50,096 nt of DNA, from the NCBI GenBank assembly GCA_003153755.1, contig PMBG01000138.1, positions 18,139 through 68,234 on the forward strand, read 5' to 3'. Of the stretch, positions 17,707 through 26,986 are shown piece after piece (the stretch's first letter is position 1; every line of letters begins with the position of its first letter). The notes beneath the pieces were generated by a model. It searched no databases, was not told the DNA's origin, and saw only the letters and a program-made list of their open reading frames with translations. The position numbers and the translations under genes are program-made. The stretch is from Chloroflexota bacterium (lineage in GTDB: Bacteria; Chloroflexota; Limnocylindria; Limnocylindrales; CSP1-4).

Positions 17707-18593
17707 GCGGCGGCAGCGCCGCCAGTGCGGCGGCCGACTCCGGCGCACCGGGCCGGCTGTTCATCGTGGCAACACCCATCGGCAATCTCGGCGACGTCAC
17801 GTTCCGGGCCATCGAAGTCCTGAAGGCCGTGCCGCTTGCCGCCGCGGAGGACACGCGTCTCACCCGGCGCCTGTTCGCGCGCTACGAGGTCACGACTCAT
17901 CTCGTGAGCTACCACGCGCAGAGCGGGCAGGCCCGCGAGGATGAGCTGCTCGCGCATCTGCGATCCGGGCGGGACCTGGCCCTGGTCACCGATGCGGGCA
18001 CTCCTCTGGTGAGCGACCCCGGTGCGGAGCTCACAAGGGCGTGGGCGGCCGAGGGCGGCGTGGTCGTGCCGATACCCGGAGCCTCCGCCGTGCTCGCGGC
18101 ACTGGTTGCGAGCGGCCTGTCCGTGGCGCGCTGGACGTTCGAGGGTTTCCTGCCGCGCAGCGGCAAGGAGCGGCGAGAGCGGCTGGCGCGAATCGCGTCG
18201 GACGAGCGGGCATGCGTCGTCTACGAGGCACCGTCGCGTGTTCCGCATACCCTCGCGGATCTGGCGGAAGCCGCCGGATCGGACCGCCGCGCCGCCGTGT
18301 GCCGGGAGCTGACCAAGCTCCACGAAGAAGTGGTGCGCGGCACACTGGGCGAGCTGGCGGCGCGAGGCTCGGCCGGCGACATCACTCTGCGCGGGGAGTT
18401 CGCGCTCGTCCTCGAGGCCCTCGTCGACGGGCGCTCCGCGACCGTCCCCGGCGCGCCCGAGACGCCAACCGTGGAGACAGCTCGCGCGGAGATCGCGCGC
18501 CTGGTCGCCGCGGGTACACGGCACTCCGAGGCCGTGCGCCAGGTTGCGGCGGCCACCGGGCTCAACCGCAGGGATCTCTACCGAACCTCCTGA
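17703..18593 (+). CDS. rsmI: 16S rRNA (cytidine-1402 2'-O) methyltransferase
   Basis: This 296-residue SAM-dependent enzyme of the tetrapyrrole-methylase fold methylates the ribose of C1402 in the decoding centre. Typical blocks are LFIVATPIGNLGDVTFRAI, AAEDTR, the glycine-rich VTDAGTPLVSDPG and PIPGASAV. ATG at 17703 overlaps the nadE stop (ATGA) and gives about 15 Gly/Ala/Ser residues before the conserved start; the frame is open further upstream but only within nadE. Co-transcription with nadE is probably a matter of gene packing. Confidence 0.95.
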   Translation: MSGGSAASAAADSGAPGRLFIVATPIGNLGDVTFRAIEVLKAVPLAAAEDTRLTRRLFARYEVTTHLVSYHAQSGQAREDELLAHLRSGRDLALVTDAGTPLVSDPGAELTRAWAAEGGVVVPIPGASAVLAALVASGLSVARWTFEGFLPRSGKERRERLARIASDERACVVYEAPSRVPHTLADLAEAAGSDRRAAVCRELTKLHEEVVRGTLGELAARGSAGDITLRGEFALVLEALVDGRSATVPGAPETPTVETARAEIARLVAAGTRHSEAVRQVAAATGLNRRDLYRTS

Positions 18594-18687
18594 TTCTGGG
18601 GCGTCCGGCGGTCCCGCCGAGTCCTCGCCTTCCGAACGAGAGCACGCCCGTCCCGTTCCGTTTTCGTGTGCTTATCTGGGGCGGGGA

Positions 18688-18725
18688 TACAATCTGAACA
18701 CCGAGGTCCGCCCTAGAAGACCTCG
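18688..18725 (+). promoter_or_regulatory. Promoter -10 region and leader hairpin of the BMP receptor gene
   Basis: TACAAT at 18688-18693 is a good -10 box; the -35 region is poor. About ten bases downstream, CGAGGTC (18702-18708) and GACCTCG (18719-18725) form a perfect 7-bp inverted repeat around a 10-base loop. It sits at the expected transcription start, so it may act as an operator or as a 5' mRNA hairpin. The ribosome binding site AGGGAG follows at 18738-18743. Confidence 0.45.
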
Positions 18726-18750
18726 ACGATGGACGGTAGGGAGAAACTAG

Positions 18751-19932
18751 ATGACGTTCAAGCACCGTAACGTGCTCGCGCTGCTAGCGGCCACAGCCCT
18801 CGTGGCGTCGGCCTGCTCGAGCTCGGCCGCAACGGCCAGCCCTGTGGTCACTCCGAGCCCCGTGGTCACCGAGGCGGCTTCGGCCACCGCGGCCCCCTCG
18901 GCCCCGAGCGCCACGGCCACCCCGCTGGCTCTGAAGATCGGCGTCGTCACCGACGTGGGACGCGTCGACGACAAGAACTTCAACCAGTATTCGTACGAAG
19001 GCGCCAAGGCAGCCGCCACGGCACTCGGCACCACCGCTGAGTACGTCGTTCCGAAGGATGCCTCTGACTACACGAAGGACATCCAGAGCTTCATCGATCA
19101 GAAGTACAACGTCATCGTGACCGTTGGCTTCAACCTCGGCGACGCGACGATCAAGGCCGCCAAGGCCAACCCGAACGTGTGGTTCATCGCCGTCGACGTG
19201 GCTCCGTGCGTCGACGCGACCGGCGCCCCGGACAGCACCTTCAAGTGCGCGGGCGATGCCTCCAAGCTGCTTCCGCACCTGATCGGCGTCACGTTCCAGG
19301 AAGACCAGGCCGGCTACCTCGCAGGTATCGTCGCCGCCTCCGTCAGCAAGACCGGCAACATCGGACAGCTCGGCGGGATCAACAACAACCCGGCCGTCGT
19401 CCGGTACCTGCAGGGCTACCAGCTCGGCGCCGCCTCCTACAAGGCGAGCACCAAGGTCCAGACCGACTTCTTCTCGACCGGCGACCTGGGCAAGGCCTAC
19501 GGCGACCCGGTCTTCGGCAAGACCTTCAGCACCCAGTTCATCAAGCAGAAGGGCGTTGACGTCCTCTTCCAGGTCGCAGGCGGCACCGGCAACGGCGCCC
19601 TCGACGCGGCATGCGCAGCCAACATCCTCGCCATCGGCGTGGACGTCGACGAGTACCTCAGCTACCCCACGGCCGATAAGTGCATCGTCACCTCGGCCGA
19701 GAAGCACCTGTCCAGCGCTGTGAATCAGACGATCACGGCCATCTCCAAGGGCACCGCCGCCGGCGGCGTCTCCAAGTTCAACGCGGCCAACGATGGCATC
19801 GGCATCTCGCCGTTCCACAACACCGCGATCACCATCCCCGCCGACGTCCAGGGCAAGCTGGACACGGCCCTCGCCGCCATGAAGGCCGGCACGCTCAAGA
19901 CGTGCCCCGACACCTGCGGCACCTGGAAGTAA
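18751..19932 (+). CDS. BMP-family nucleoside-binding lipoprotein
   Basis: This 393-residue basic membrane protein-type receptor (Bmp/Med family) has ATG at 18751, 7 bases after AGGGAG. The signal peptide ends with lipobox ASAC (Cys22), and an Ala/Thr/Pro linker of about 35 residues follows. The domain starts KIGVVTDVGRVDDKNFNQ and contains GFNLGDATIKAAKANPNVWF, GVTFQEDQAGYLAGI and a cysteine pair near the end (CPDTC). Family members bind purine or other nucleosides for the ABC complex encoded next. The salvage genes at 23915-30648 support nucleosides as the ligand. Confidence 0.9.
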   Translation: MTFKHRNVLALLAATALVASACSSSAATASPVVTPSPVVTEAASATAAPSAPSATATPLALKIGVVTDVGRVDDKNFNQYSYEGAKAAATALGTTAEYVVPKDASDYTKDIQSFIDQKYNVIVTVGFNLGDATIKAAKANPNVWFIAVDVAPCVDATGAPDSTFKCAGDASKLLPHLIGVTFQEDQAGYLAGIVAASVSKTGNIGQLGGINNNPAVVRYLQGYQLGAASYKASTKVQTDFFSTGDLGKAYGDPVFGKTFSTQFIKQKGVDVLFQVAGGTGNGALDAACAANILAIGVDVDEYLSYPTADKCIVTSAEKHLSSAVNQTITAISKGTAAGGVSKFNAANDGIGISPFHNTAITIPADVQGKLDTALAAMKAGTLKTCPDTCGTWK

Positions 19933-19951
19933 CCGCCATCTCGTAGTCTTT

Positions 19952-19984
19952 CGAGCGGGTCGCGCCTTCGGGCCGGCCCGCTCG
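19952..19984 (+). terminator. Stem-loop with UUCG tetraloop between receptor and ATPase genes
   Basis: CGAGCGGG (19952-19959) pairs with CCCGCTCG (19977-19984). The stem continues inward with one bulged C to a C-UUCG-G tetraloop (19966-19971), one of the most stable loop types. TTGC follows, without a T-run. It matches the hairpins after the other receptor genes at 5091 and 11584 in position and likely function. Confidence 0.6.
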
Positions 19985-20016
19985 TTGCATCAGGCTCCCG
20001 CGCCAGTGAGGAAGTC

Positions 20017-21573
20017 GTGACTGGAGAGTTGGCGTCCGTCCCCGCGCTCGAAATGCGCGGCATCACCAAGCGCTATCCCGGTGTCGTGGCCAACGATCAC
20101 ATCGATCTCGATGTGCGACGTGGAGAGATCCACGCCCTGCTGGGCGAGAACGGCGCCGGCAAGACGACCTTGATGAACATCCTTTACGGGCTGGCGCGCC
20201 CGAATGAAGGCGAAATCCTTCTCGACGGCAAGACGGTCCAGATAGCGGACCCGTCCGACGCGATCAGTCGCGGCATCAGCATGGTCCATCAGCACTTCAT
20301 GCTGGTGCCCGTTCTGTCGGTGGCCGAGAACGTGGTCCTCGGCGCGGAGACGATGGCCCGCGGACCGTTCCTCGACCGGCGTGAAGCGAGCAAGCGTATT
20401 GCCGCCCTGGCCGCTCAATTCGGTTTCGAGCTGGACCCGGACGCCAGAGTGGGCTCACTGTCCGTGGGACAGCAGCAGCGAGTCGAGATCCTCAAGGCGC
20501 TCTATCGCGACGCCCAGATACTCGTGCTCGACGAACCTACCGCCGTACTCACGCCCCAGGAGACCGACGAGATCTTCGTGCTGCTGCGCCGGCTCGCCGA
20601 CGACGGCCGGTCGATCATCTTCATCAGCCACAAGCTCTACGAAGTGCTGGCGATCGCCGACCGGATAACGGTGATCAGGCGCGGCCGGGTCATCGGAGAC
20701 CGCAAGCCCGGCGAGACAACCGAGGCCGAACTGGCCGAGTTGATGGTCGGACGCGAGGTGGAACTCACAGTCGATCGGGGGGCGTCGCACGTTGGAGGCC
20801 CCATGCTCCACGTGGAAGGGCTGCGCGTCACGGACGAGCGCAAGCACGAGATCGTCCCAGGTGTGAGCCTCGACATCCGCGCCGGCGAGATTCTCGGCAT
20901 CGCGGGCGTGGCCGGAAACGGTCAGGACGAGCTGATCGAGGCGCTGATAGGCCTGCGCAAACCCAGCGGCGGCAAGGTCAGCCTGGACGGCCGAGACATC
21001 ACCGGCTGTTCGCCGCGCGACATGAACAGGGCCGGGGTGGGCTACGTGCCTGGAGACCGTCACAGATTCGGGTTGATCCTGAGCTTCCCCGTCTACGACA
21101 ACCTGATACTCACCAGCTACTACCGTGAGCCCTATTCCCATGGTCCGCTACGCGATGGCGCCGCGGTCGCCGAGTCTGCGGATGCGCAGGTGGCGCGGTT
21201 CGACATCCGGGTGCCCTCATCCAACGTGGCTACCTCCACGCTGTCGGGCGGCAATCAACAGAAGGTCATCGTCGCGCGCGAGTTCGAACGCCCGCTCAAG
21301 CTGCTGATACTCGACCAACCGACGCGCGGCCTGGACGTGGGCAGTATCGAGTTCATCCACAAGCAGATCATCGCCAAGCGTGATGCCGGCACGGCCGTGC
21401 TGCTCGTGTCGGCCGAACTCGACGAAGTGATGGAGATCTCCGATCGCATCGCCGTGATCTATCGCGGCCGGATCGTCGCCGAACTGGACGGACGGACGGC
21501 CGACAAGAGCGCGGTTGGTCTGCTTATGGCCACGGGCGGAGAGGCAAACCCGGCAGAGGAGGCGACCGCATGA
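20017..21573 (+). CDS. Nucleoside ABC importer ATP-binding protein (two fused ABC domains)
   Basis: This 518-residue protein has two ABC modules, as in sugar and nucleoside importers of the RbsA/NupA type. Module 1 has Walker A GENGAGKTT, signature LSVGQQQRVEI and Walker B ILVLDEPTAVL. Module 2 has the family's degenerate P-loop GVAGNGQDE, signature LSGGNQQKVIVAREF and Walker B LLILDQPTRGLDVG. Degenerate module 2 sites are normal for the family. GTG at 20017 is preceded by GAGGA. Its end overlaps the next gene by ATGA. Confidence 0.94.
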   Translation: MTGELASVPALEMRGITKRYPGVVANDHIDLDVRRGEIHALLGENGAGKTTLMNILYGLARPNEGEILLDGKTVQIADPSDAISRGISMVHQHFMLVPVLSVAENVVLGAETMARGPFLDRREASKRIAALAAQFGFELDPDARVGSLSVGQQQRVEILKALYRDAQILVLDEPTAVLTPQETDEIFVLLRRLADDGRSIIFISHKLYEVLAIADRITVIRRGRVIGDRKPGETTEAELAELMVGREVELTVDRGASHVGGPMLHVEGLRVTDERKHEIVPGVSLDIRAGEILGIAGVAGNGQDELIEALIGLRKPSGGKVSLDGRDITGCSPRDMNRAGVGYVPGDRHRFGLILSFPVYDNLILTSYYREPYSHGPLRDGAAVAESADAQVARFDIRVPSSNVATSTLSGGNQQKVIVAREFERPLKLLILDQPTRGLDVGSIEFIHKQIIAKRDAGTAVLLVSAELDEVMEISDRIAVIYRGRIVAELDGRTADKSAVGLLMATGGEANPAEEATA

Positions 21574-22796
21574 GCGCGCCGGCAGGCACGGCAGGATCGG
21601 GTTTCTCGCTCCGAGACTGGGGCTCGAGTCTCTTCTGGACACTCGCGGAATCCGTCACTGCGATCCTGCTGGCGGTCGTGGTCGGCGGAATCGGTATCAC
21701 CCTGTTCAGTGGATTCCTGCCGAACAACCACCCGGCGTTCGATGTGGGCCTGCCCTTTGCCGCCTACGGAGCGCTCTGGTCCGGGGCGGTAGGCTCGATC
21801 AACGGAATCGGCTCCACGCTCTCGTACGCGACGCCGCTTGCCCTCGCGGGTCTGGGCGTTGGCCTTGGGTTCAAGGCCGGTCTGTTCAACATCGGCGGGC
21901 GCGGGCAGTTCCTTATGGGATCCGTGGGCGCAATGGCCGTGGTGACGGTGATGGGCCCCAGCCAGAACGGGCTGATCACGGTTCCGCTTGCTCTGATCGT
22001 CGGCGGTCTATTCGGCGCGTTCGCCGGCTTCATTCCCGGAGCCCTGAAGGCGACGTCGGGAGCCCATGAAGTGGTCACGACGATCATGCTCAACTACATC
22101 TTCGTCTTCGCCACGTACTGGGCGATCAGCGGGCCGCTGCGCTTGCCCAATTCGCCGCAAGCGATCACCGCGGACGCCAGTGCCTGGGGCGCGGCGCTGC
22201 CCACGATCCACATCCCTGAAGTCGACATCCTGGGACTCCACCTCTTCGGAGCAGACGTCCTGGGACGCGACGCCCACTACGGGATCCTGCTCGCAGTCTT
22301 GGCCCTGCCCGTGATCTGGTTCCTCCTGTTCCGAACGACGCTCGGGTTCGAGATCCGCGCCGCCGGCGCCAACTCGGACGCGGCCCGCTACGCGGGCATG
22401 AAGACAAAGCAGCTCGTTGTGCTGACGATGTCGATGGCCGGCGGCCTCTGCGGCCTTGCCGGCGCAACCACCCTGCTCGGCGTCGTTCATCAGATGGCGC
22501 CGGGGTACGACACGACCATCGGCTTCGACGCGATCACCGTCGCTCTGGTGGGCCGGTCCAACCCGGTGGGTATCGGACTCGCGGCGCTGCTCTTTGGCGG
22601 CATGCGGGCGGGCGCTCAGACGATGCAGATAAGTCCGGGCGTGCCGGGAGAACTCGTCGACGCGCTGCAGATGTTCATCCTGCTGTTCCTGGTGATCAAC
22701 ATCCTGCGGCGATGGATGGCCAAGCGACCCACGGGAGGCTCGGCACTGACGACGGGGGCCGAAGTGGCGCCATTGGCGGCGGAGGTGTCGAAGTGA
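21570..22796 (+). CDS. Nucleoside ABC importer permease 1 (BPD_transp_2 family)
   Basis: This 408-residue multi-helix permease has family blocks TPLALAGLGVGLGFKAGLFNIGGRGQFLMG and GAHEVVTTIMLNYI; FNIGxxGQ is characteristic of nucleoside and simple-sugar permeases. It should pair with the next gene product in the membrane. The ATG start overlaps the ATPase stop. The C-terminal 30 residues after RRWMAKR are polar and probably cytoplasmic. Confidence 0.92.
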   Translation: MSAPAGTAGSGFSLRDWGSSLFWTLAESVTAILLAVVVGGIGITLFSGFLPNNHPAFDVGLPFAAYGALWSGAVGSINGIGSTLSYATPLALAGLGVGLGFKAGLFNIGGRGQFLMGSVGAMAVVTVMGPSQNGLITVPLALIVGGLFGAFAGFIPGALKATSGAHEVVTTIMLNYIFVFATYWAISGPLRLPNSPQAITADASAWGAALPTIHIPEVDILGLHLFGADVLGRDAHYGILLAVLALPVIWFLLFRTTLGFEIRAAGANSDAARYAGMKTKQLVVLTMSMAGGLCGLAGATTLLGVVHQMAPGYDTTIGFDAITVALVGRSNPVGIGLAALLFGGMRAGAQTMQISPGVPGELVDALQMFILLFLVINILRRWMAKRPTGGSALTTGAEVAPLAAEVSK

Positions 22797-23872
22797 GCGG
22801 CATTCCGGATGCGCTCAACGCGATCCCGGTCCTGGGTATCGTCTTCCAGCTCGTCGGCTACCTGTTGGCCAACCTCGACTCGATCTCCAACACCACGGTG
22901 GCGATCGCCGTTCCGATCACGCTCGCCGCGCTGTGCGGCGTCCTATGCGAGCGATCCGGCGTGGTCAACATCGGCCTCGAAGGGATCATGCTGACGGCGG
23001 CCTTCGTCGGCTGGTTCGCCGCTGCCGCGGCGGCCGGGGCAATCGGAACCGGCACGCCGTCGCCCTTCTTCGGAGCCACGCTACCGCTGATCATCGGAGT
23101 CGCGGCTGCGGTCGTCGCGGGGATGCTGGTGTCGCTGCTGCACGCCTGGCTCTCCATCTCGCTCCGCGTGGACCAGATCATCAGCGGCACGATCATCAAC
23201 ATCGGTGCCGCCGGCATCACGGGCTACATGTACAGCCTGATCTCGGCGCAGTCGCTGGTTGGTGCCGGTCAGTTCGAAAAGTACGTCGTGCCACAGGGCG
23301 TCGTGGACCTCCCGATCGTCGGCTGGCTCATCAACGCAGTGCTGAGTCAGGGACCGGTAGGGCTGCTCACGATCGCGATCGTGATCTTCCTCCAGGTGAT
23401 GCTGTTCAGGTCGCGCTGGGGGCTTCGGACCCGCGCCTCCGGCGAGCATCCGCGCGCTGCCGAGACGGTAGGGATCGACGTCATCTGGCTGCGCTACAGA
23501 AACGTCGTGGCCTCCGGCGCCCTGGCGGCACTCGGCGGGGTGTGGCTGAGCATGGAGCAGACGGGTAACTTCAACGCCGGCATGACGCAGGGACGCGGGT
23601 TCATCGGGCTCGCCGCGATGATCGTGGGCCGCTGGACCCCGCTCGGTGCTTTCGGCGCCGCGTTGCTCTTCGCGTCCGTCGGCGGATTCAGCCAATCGTT
23701 GACGATCTCCCATCCAACCGGCAACCTGGGCGATCTCATCAACCTTGTCCCGGGCGAGTTCTGGGAAGCGCTGCCATACATCATCACGATCGTGGTGCTG
23801 GCGGGCTTCATCGGACGGAGCATCGCTCCCGCCGCCGACGGCGTGCCGTACGAGCGCGAGTCGGCGAGCTAG
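22793..23872 (+). CDS. Nucleoside ABC importer permease 2 (BPD_transp_2 family)
   Basis: This 359-residue permease is the partner of the preceding one. GTG at 22793 overlaps the upstream TGA (GTGA). It contains TLAALCGVLCERSGVVNIGLEGIMLTAAF, the usual N-terminal signature of the second nucleoside permease, and GLRTRASGEHPRAAETVGIDV in the cytoplasmic loop. It ends the importer operon and converges with the phosphorylase gene on the other strand. Confidence 0.93.
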   Translation: MSGIPDALNAIPVLGIVFQLVGYLLANLDSISNTTVAIAVPITLAALCGVLCERSGVVNIGLEGIMLTAAFVGWFAAAAAAGAIGTGTPSPFFGATLPLIIGVAAAVVAGMLVSLLHAWLSISLRVDQIISGTIINIGAAGITGYMYSLISAQSLVGAGQFEKYVVPQGVVDLPIVGWLINAVLSQGPVGLLTIAIVIFLQVMLFRSRWGLRTRASGEHPRAAETVGIDVIWLRYRNVVASGALAALGGVWLSMEQTGNFNAGMTQGRGFIGLAAMIVGRWTPLGAFGAALLFASVGGFSQSLTISHPTGNLGDLINLVPGEFWEALPYIITIVVLAGFIGRSIAPAADGVPYERESAS

Positions 23873-23914
23873 ACGGACGCCCGGTCTGGATCGGGCAGGA
23901 AGGTGCTTGGCCGG

Positions 23915-24787
23915 CTAGCGATCTGCGACCAAGGACGGGAAGAAGATCGATTTTCCGGCCGCTGCCTTGAGTTGCCGCCAGTCGGCGAGGATTGCCACGG
24001 CTTCGTTTGCCGCGTTGATCGCGCGCGACTCGGCCCCGTTGTCGCCGAACGCATTCGTCACGCGGTTGGCCACCGCGCCCAGAACCGCGCCGCTCCGCAT
24101 CCCAAAGAGCCGGGCAAGCACGAAGAGCGCGGAGCACTCCATCTCCAGGCAAACGACGCCGGCCCTGGCGAGGTCGTCTATGAGTCCGTCGGCCGACGAC
24201 TGCCAGAATCCGCTCTTGACCGGGCGTTCCTGGCCCATGTAGAAGGAGCCGACACTGCACGCGATTCCGGTGTGGTAGCGGTACCCAAGCCGCTCGCACG
24301 CCTCGACGAGCGCCATGTAGACCTCGGGATCGGCGAAGGCCGGATGGTCCAACGGCACGTAGCGCTCGGAGGTGCCGTCGCGTCGTACCGCGGCGACCGG
24401 AACGATGAGGTCGCCGGGCGCGATATCGGCACGCAGCGCCCCGCAGGTCCCCACGCGGATGATCGTCTCGCCCCCGATCGTGGCGAATTCCTGCGTCGCG
24501 ATCTCCAGGCTCGGGGCGCCGATCCCGCTCGAGATCGCGCCGATGGGCACTCCCTTGTAGGTTCCGCGGGCCGAGCGGTATCCGCGGTGGAATGCCAGCT
24601 CTTCGGATTCCTCCCAGGTGGCGGCCATGCGGAGCACGCGGTCCGGATCGCCGGGCATCAGGACGGTCGCGGGCATCTGTCCGGCCGAAAGATGCAGGTG
24701 GTACTGTGCTCCCGCCTCGTTGGTGGGGGCGTCGGCGCGACGCGGTTCCGGGCCGGCCTGGGATTCGTTCCGTTCGCCAGTCGCCAT
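23915..24787 (-). CDS. Nucleoside phosphorylase, uridine phosphorylase-like
   Basis: This 290-residue member of the hexameric PNP/UDP family cleaves a nucleoside with phosphate to base and (deoxy)ribose 1-phosphate. Visible motifs are VLMPGDPDRVLRMA (phosphate site), GIGAPSLEI, RVGTCGALR and CLEMECSAL (sugar-binding Glu block). The QERPVKSGFW block is reminiscent of uridine phosphorylases, but substrate choice between uridine and purine nucleosides is not secure. Its ATG is preceded by GGAGG on the minus strand. It is divergent from cdd, with 92 bases between the start codons. Confidence 0.85.
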   Translation of the reverse strand: MATGERNESQAGPEPRRADAPTNEAGAQYHLHLSAGQMPATVLMPGDPDRVLRMAATWEESEELAFHRGYRSARGTYKGVPIGAISSGIGAPSLEIATQEFATIGGETIIRVGTCGALRADIAPGDLIVPVAAVRRDGTSERYVPLDHPAFADPEVYMALVEACERLGYRYHTGIACSVGSFYMGQERPVKSGFWQSSADGLIDDLARAGVVCLEMECSALFVLARLFGMRSGAVLGAVANRVTNAFGDNGAESRAINAANEAVAILADWRQLKAAAGKSIFFPSLVADR

Positions 24788-24879
24788 CGGTCCTCCACTT
24801 GATCCGTCGCTTGCGGGGTCGCAGCCACAGACGCTATCACTACCACCAATACGTGCCGAATTCGCATGGAGGAAGCGCC

Positions 24880-25338
24880 GTGAACGCGGGGATCGAGCTC
24901 ATCAACAGGGCATCCGCCGCGCACCGTCTGGCCGAGTTTCCGGCGATGCTCGACCTGGCGCTCCGCGCTCAGGCGCACGCTCGAGCCCCGTACTCCGGGT
25001 TCCACGTCGGGGCGGCCGTGCTCACCGGCAGCGGCGCGCTTCATGGGGGCTGCAACGTCGAATCCGCTTCGTACGGGGCCACGATCTGCGCGGAGAGAAG
25101 CGCCGTCGTTGGGGCTGTGAGTGCCGGCGAATCGGTGTTGAGGGCCGTGGTGGTAGTCACTCCAACTCCCGAGCCGTCGAGCCCGTGCGGGATCTGCCGC
25201 CAGTTGCTCGCCGAGTTCGGCGCGGAGGTTCTCGTTTTCGCGGCTTCGAGCGTCTCGGACGCCGTATTTGCGACAACGCTCGGCGATCTCCTGCCGCTCG
25301 GTTTCTACGCCGCGAAGCTTGACGAGGCGGTCCGATGA
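24880..25338 (+). CDS. cdd: Cytidine deaminase
   Basis: This 152-residue zinc enzyme deaminates cytidine and deoxycytidine to uridine and deoxyuridine. The zinc and catalytic motifs are CAERSA (Cys and catalytic Glu) and PCGICRQ (two Cys). The substrate block NVESASYG precedes them. GTG at 24880 follows GGAGG by 7-8 bases; the frame is open much further upstream but that part overlaps the divergent gene's promoter. Its stop overlaps the punA start by ATGA. Its product feeds the uridine phosphorylase-like enzyme encoded next door. Confidence 0.94.
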   Translation: MNAGIELINRASAAHRLAEFPAMLDLALRAQAHARAPYSGFHVGAAVLTGSGALHGGCNVESASYGATICAERSAVVGAVSAGESVLRAVVVVTPTPEPSSPCGICRQLLAEFGAEVLVFAASSVSDAVFATTLGDLLPLGFYAAKLDEAVR

Positions 25339-26210
25339 ATGGGGCAGGGGAGCCGTTCGTCCTGGGCCGGGAGATTCTCCCTGCAGAGCAGCCGGCCAGA
25401 CTGGCGGCCCTGGAAGCGGCGGTGCGCGCCCACACGACCCTTCGACCGAAGATCGGGCTCGTGCTGGGCTCCGGTCTCGGCGGACTCGCGGATGCCGTAA
25501 GTGTCGAGGTCGCGGTTCCGTTCGGCGATCTGCCGGGCTGGCCGGCCGCAACTGCGCCCGGTCACGCGGGGCGGCTCCTCTTCGGCCGGCTTCGTGGAGT
25601 GCCCGTTGTAGTCCAGCAGGGCCGATTTCACCTCTACGAGGGCCACTCCGCCGGGTTCGTCGTGCAGCCGGTGCTTCTCATGCGCCGGCTCGGCGCGGAG
25701 ATCGCGATCATCACGAATGCCGCCGGGGGCCTGAACCGCGACTTCGCCGCCGGCACGCTCATGGCTATCACGGACCACATCAACCTGACGGGCCGTCATC
25801 CACTGATAGGCCCGAACGCGGACGCGATAGGACCCCGTTTCCCGGACATGACCACGGTCTGGGACGAGGCCCTGCGCGAGCGGCTACTTGCCGCGGCTGC
25901 AGCCGAAGGTGTCCCGATGGTTGAGGGCGTCTACGCCTGCCTCACCGGGCCCAGCTACGAAACCCCGGCCGAGGTGCGAATGCTTCGGACACTGGGCGGC
26001 GACGCAGTGGGCATGTCCACCGCGCTCGAGGCTGTGGCCGCGCACTGGGCAGGCCTCCGAGTATGCGGAGTGTCGCTCGTGACCAATCCGGGGGCCGGCC
26101 TGACCGCGGCGCAGCTCAGCCACACCGAGGTTCTTGCCGCCGCGGCAGAGGCCGGTCCGAGACTCGCCCGCGTTGTAGCAAGGTTCGTGGCCGGTTTCGA
26201 GGCTTCGTAG
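25335..26210 (+). CDS. punA: Purine-nucleoside phosphorylase, trimeric class
   Basis: This 291-residue enzyme splits inosine and guanosine (and deoxy forms) with phosphate. Motifs are GLVLGSGLGGLA (phosphate loop), GRFHLYEGHS, NAAGGLN, TGPSYETPAEVRMLR, VGMSTALEA and SLVTNPGAG, whose Asn contacts the 6-oxopurine. It is coupled to cdd by a 4-base overlap. The last 95 bases are overlapped on the opposite strand by the extended reading frame of ssb. Confidence 0.95.
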   Translation: MNGAGEPFVLGREILPAEQPARLAALEAAVRAHTTLRPKIGLVLGSGLGGLADAVSVEVAVPFGDLPGWPAATAPGHAGRLLFGRLRGVPVVVQQGRFHLYEGHSAGFVVQPVLLMRRLGAEIAIITNAAGGLNRDFAAGTLMAITDHINLTGRHPLIGPNADAIGPRFPDMTTVWDEALRERLLAAAAAEGVPMVEGVYACLTGPSYETPAEVRMLRTLGGDAVGMSTALEAVAAHWAGLRVCGVSLVTNPGAGLTAAQLSHTEVLAAAAEAGPRLARVVARFVAGFEAS

Positions 26211-26742
26211 AAGGAGACGGGGCGCCGCCTTTGTGGGGAGGACCGACGACGCCCCGGGAAGGTTTCTGGGCCAGAACGAGGGTCTGCTCGTCCTCGGTGG
26301 TGAGTACGCGCTCGGCGTCGTCGGCGGGTTCCTCGGCGGAGGATCCGTCGCCGGACTTGCCCGCGGCATCGTCCTCTCCGGATGTCGACGCGGCCTGGCT
26401 CGCAAGCGACTCCGCCTCGTAGTCGCGCTTGCGGCGCCCGGAGAGCATCTCGACCGTCGTGGCCACTACCTCCGTCTTCCAGTGGCGCACGCCGCGGTCG
26501 TCTTCCCATTGCCTCGTCTGCAGCCGTCCCTCGACGGCGACCTGCTGGCCCTTGCCGAGGTACTGGCCGCACACGGTGGCGAGACGGTCCCAAACGACGA
26601 CGTTGTGATACTCCGCGTGCTCCTTGCCGTTGCCCCGGAATTCGTTCGTGGCGACGCTGAACGTGGCGACGGACGAGCCGTTTGCCAGAGCCCGAAGCTC
26701 CGGATCTCGGGTCAGACGACCCGTAAGCAGGACCTTGTTCAC
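26116..26742 (-). CDS. ssb: Single-stranded DNA-binding protein with unusual C-terminus
   Basis: The N-terminal 105 residues form a typical SSB OB-fold ([59 protein letters not shown]). GTG at 26742 is preceded by GAGGAGA. An acidic region follows ([23 protein letters not shown]), but the protein does not end in the usual acidic DDDIPF-like peptide. Instead the frame continues through a basic, Pro-rich stretch and overlaps punA by 95 bases, for 208 residues in all. The other two frames give no DIPF-like end either. The gene stands alone rather than between rpsF and rpsR, so it may be a secondary SSB. Confidence 0.85.
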   Translation of the reverse strand: MNKVLLTGRLTRDPELRALANGSSVATFSVATNEFRGNGKEHAEYHNVVVWDRLATVCGQYLGKGQQVAVEGRLQTRQWEDDRGVRHWKTEVVATTVEMLSGRRKRDYEAESLASQAASTSGEDDAAGKSGDGSSAEEPADDAERVLTTEDEQTLVLAQKPSRGVVGPPHKGGAPSPSTKPRNRPRTLLQRGRVSDRPLPRRQEPRCG

Positions 26743-26986
26743 GGTCCCAATCTCCTCTACCGGCGCCGCCCTGCGGCAACGCCCTATCTTTGACGGCGGT
26801 GATCAAGACCCTAGCGGGCGCCGCTCACCGCGGACTTATCGGCGGCTTATGCGGCTTGCGGCCGGGGCGCAAATTGGGCCGCACGACATGCGTCACGCGA
26901 CCGGTGGTCGAAGCCGTCCATACTTGGAATGCCGGTGTTGCCCAGCCGCGGAGTTGTCGGGTGCCGGAGAAGTGAGGCGATTGCCG

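Noticed and set aside
26230-26330. Frameshift explaining the odd SSB C-terminus
   Set aside because: Reading the other two minus-strand frames gives no acidic DIPF-type ending, so a simple single-base error would not restore a normal tail.
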